NCBI GenBank assembly: GCA_902773245.1
Contig: CACYDY010000334.1
Span: forward strand, 1 to 7,431
DNA length: 7,431 nucleotides
From: an uncultured Ruminococcus sp.
Lineage (GTDB): Bacteria; Bacillota; Clostridia; Oscillospirales; Acutalibacteraceae
Direction of reading: 5' to 3'
A program made the position numbers and the translations under genes. The notes under the pieces were generated by a model. That model searched no databases, was not told the origin of the DNA, and worked only from the letters and a program-made list of their open reading frames with translations. This document shows, one piece after another, positions 5,909 to 7,431 of the stretch; the stretch's first letter is position 1; every line of letters starts with the position of its first letter.

Positions 5909-7045
5909 TTAAATTCTTCTGCCGAGATTCTCTATATTTTCATTGTAAAACTCGTCAAAATAGTCGCTGTCAAGTGATTCGCGGATACGCTGCGTAAGAT
6001 TATTGTAAAAATATAGGTTATGCAAAACCGCAAGCCGCATTGCGAGCATTTCGCCGCTTTTAAACAGATGTCTGATATATGCTCTTGAAAAATTTCTGCA
6101 AACCGGACAATCACATTTTGTGTCGATCGGATCATCGTCCAAAGCATATTTTGAGTTGAGCATATTTCGGCAGCCTTCCCAAGTGAACACATGAGCATGA
6201 CGTGCATTTCGTGACGGCATAACGCAGTCGAAAATGTCAATACCTCTTCTGACGCTCTCCAAGATATTTGCAGGAGTGCCTACACCCATAAGATAGCGTG
6301 GCTTCTCTGCAGGCATAAATGGTTCAACCGTTTCGATAATTTCATACATATCCCCGGTTGATTCACCAACGGCAAGACCGCCTATGGCATATCCGGGCAG
6401 ATCAAGGTCAGATATCTTTTTCATATGCTCGATCCTGAGATCTTTATAAGTGCTGCCCTGATTTATTCCAAACAAAAGCTGGTCTTTGTTGACCGTATCT
6501 TCAAGCAAGTTCAATCGGCCGATCTCATTTTTACATCTGACAAGCCAGCGATAAGTTCGTTCGCAGCTATCTTTTGTATACTTGTATTCGGCGGGGTTTT
6601 CTATGCATTCGTCAAATGCCATGGCTATCGTTGATCCGAGATTCGACTGGATACGCATACTTTCCTCGGGTCCCATAAATATCTTGTGCCCGTCGATATG
6701 TGAAGCAAATGTTACTCCTTCTTCTTTGATATTTCTCAGTTTGGCGAGAGAAAAAACTTGAAATCCACCGCTGTCCGTAAGAATAGGACCGACCCATCGG
6801 GTGAATTTATGGATTCCACCAAGAGCCTTCACATTTTCATCTCCCGGTCTTAAATGCAGATGATATGTATTGCATAGCTGAACCTGACATTTGACCTCTT
6901 TCAAATCAAGCGTCGAAACAGCTCCTTTGATCGCTCCACACGTAGCAACGTTCATAAAAGCAGGTGTTTGAACTGTTCCGTGAACGGTTTCGAAGCTTCC
7001 CCTTCTTGCAGCACCGCACTTCTTTATTAAAGTAAACTTAGACAT
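5909..7045 (-). CDS. tgt: tRNA-guanine(34) transglycosylase (Tgt)
   Basis: 378 residues, cytoplasmic. It exchanges guanine at the wobble position of GUN-anticodon tRNAs (Asp, Asn, His, Tyr) for the queuosine precursor preQ1, or for queuine in some species. The full TIM-barrel family length is present. DSGGFQVFSL at 91-100 contains the acid/base Asp91. MAFDEC (142-147) and GGLAVGE (222-228) line the substrate pocket, and the Val in the latter is the bacterial form. FDCVMPSRNARHAHVF (272-287) has the nucleophile Asp273 and the tRNA-contact segment. The zinc site is Cys311, Cys313, Cys316 and His342. GGAGGA 5 nt before the ATG fixes the start. It is transcribed ahead of yajC. The usual upstream partner queA is absent; the 386 bp upstream contain no gene. 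Whether the substrate is preQ1 or salvaged queuine cannot be decided from this window. Confidence 0.97.
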   Translation of the reverse strand: MSKFTLIKKCGAARRGSFETVHGTVQTPAFMNVATCGAIKGAVSTLDLKEVKCQVQLCNTYHLHLRPGDENVKALGGIHKFTRWVGPILTDSGGFQVFSLAKLRNIKEEGVTFASHIDGHKIFMGPEESMRIQSNLGSTIAMAFDECIENPAEYKYTKDSCERTYRWLVRCKNEIGRLNLLEDTVNKDQLLFGINQGSTYKDLRIEHMKKISDLDLPGYAIGGLAVGESTGDMYEIIETVEPFMPAEKPRYLMGVGTPANILESVRRGIDIFDCVMPSRNARHAHVFTWEGCRNMLNSKYALDDDPIDTKCDCPVCRNFSRAYIRHLFKSGEMLAMRLAVLHNLYFYNNLTQRIRESLDSDYFDEFYNENIENLGRRI

Positions 7046-7124
7046 CTCATTCCTCCGACTTGGAATATTTGTTTATTTATGGATATTCAAAAACAATCAT
7101 TATTCAAATAAAACTCCAAGCATT

Positions 7125-7153
7125 ATTTTACCATATAATAAAATTAAATTCAA
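7125..7153 (-). promoter_or_regulatory. Candidate promoter of tgt
   Basis: On the minus strand, TTGAAT (7148-7153) and TAAAAT (7125-7130) are 17 bp apart. The predicted start near 7118 gives a leader of about 72 nt. The leader contains a weak AT-rich inverted repeat (GAATAT near 7083-7088 with ATATTC near 7063-7068). I see no preQ1 riboswitch consensus. Confidence 0.55.
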
Positions 7154-7372
7154 TTGATATTTTTTTCTGATTCGGATTTGCTGAATGTTTGTATATTATT
7201 AGTTAATTTATATTTATATTTGAGATAATTTCAGTTATTTTAACATTTATTTGTATTAACATATATGACCGGTGGGCAGCATTAAACTCCAATTCATAAT
7301 TTCAAAAACCATAGTATTGTCATTGTCAAAGCACTGTCCACAACTTAAGAGTAGAGTGAATGTATGCAGGGT
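7154..7372. other. Non-coding stretch upstream of tgt, no gene seen
   Basis: No frame on either strand gives a convincing protein. Bases up to about 7265 are very AT-rich. From about 7268 (ACCGGTGGGCAGC) the composition becomes more balanced and stays so into the GC-rich hairpins, which may mark the edge of a separate element continuing beyond the right end. Confidence 0.5.
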
Positions 7373-7412
7373 TCGGGGCGTAAGCCCCGATAGGCGGCGG
7401 GCGAAGCCCGCC
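7373..7412. repeat. Two adjacent GC-rich hairpins, REP-like palindromic unit
   Basis: The first hairpin pairs TCGGGGC (7373-7379) with GCCCCGA (7384-7390) around GTAA, a GNRA-type tetraloop. The second pairs GGCGGGC (7396-7402) with GCCCGCC (7406-7412) around GAA. Five bases separate them. Both stems are perfect and almost wholly G/C, unlike the nearby AT-rich DNA. No T tract follows on either side, so an ordinary terminator is unlikely. The form resembles bacterial dispersed palindromic (REP-like) repeats; copy number cannot be judged from one copy. Confidence 0.6.
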
Positions 7413-7431
7413 ACCCTTTAGCCCCCTTTCC

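Noticed and set aside
7046..7120. preQ1 riboswitch in the tgt leader
   Set aside because: The leader is AT-rich with only a weak hairpin. I do not see the C-rich loop and A-rich tail pattern of a preQ1-I pseudoknot, nor a preQ1-II arrangement. A covariance-model search would settle it.
7334..7346. DnaA box-like sequence (CTGTCCACAA)
   Set aside because: It differs from TTATCCACA at two positions and is isolated, with no cluster of boxes, so an origin is not supported.

Overview
The window looks like a chromosomal stretch from a low-to-moderate GC Gram-positive bacterium of the class Clostridia. A Ruminococcus-like or other Oscillospirales gut organism is my best guess. The reasons are the Firmicute-style Shine-Dalgarno sequences (AAAGGGGGT, GGAGGA), the sigma-A-type promoters, a CadC-like ArsR regulator beside a two-HMA-domain metal ATPase, a DUF4428 protein, and AT-rich intergenic DNA. 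This assignment is an inference from the proteins; no rRNA or other marker is present.

Layout, left to right. (1) 1-935, minus strand: a DUF4428-type zinc-finger protein of unknown role. It is cut by the left edge inside a tandem 33-bp (11-residue) Gln/Asn/Met/Tyr-rich repeat. (2) 1099-1135: a hairpin terminator. (3) 1140-3671 and 3727-4092, minus strand: a heavy-metal efflux operon, with the ArsR/SmtB-family repressor (cadC-like) first and the Cd2+/Zn2+/Pb2+ P1B-type ATPase (cadA-like) second. A near-consensus promoter with a palindromic operator precedes the repressor gene, and a second copy of the operator (20 of 23 bp identical) sits between the two genes. (4) 4145-4517: a non-coding divergent region holding a GC-rich potentially structured island, a promoter and an inverted repeat in the leader of the next gene. 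(5) 4518-5366, plus strand: a TtcA-type PP-loop tRNA thiolation enzyme. (6) 5377-5456: back-to-back terminators between convergent genes. (7) 5492-5836 and 5909-7045, minus strand: yajC and tgt, with tgt transcribed first. Each gene has a recognisable promoter. (8) 7046-7431: 386 bp with no gene, AT-rich at first and ending in two adjacent GC-rich hairpins that look like part of a dispersed repeat.

How the genes work together. The repressor senses toxic divalent metal and releases the ATPase gene, whose product pumps the metal out of the cell. ttcA and tgt both modify tRNA anticodon loops (s2C32 and the queuosine pathway at G34) but are transcribed towards each other and do not form an operon. 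yajC encodes an accessory subunit of the Sec translocon and follows tgt, as in many bacteria, but neither queA nor secDF is adjacent here.

I found no clear new multi-gene system. The best leads are the duplicated metal operator, the homogeneous low-complexity repeat in the DUF4428 protein, and two unexplained structured non-coding segments (4203-4303 and 7373-7412).
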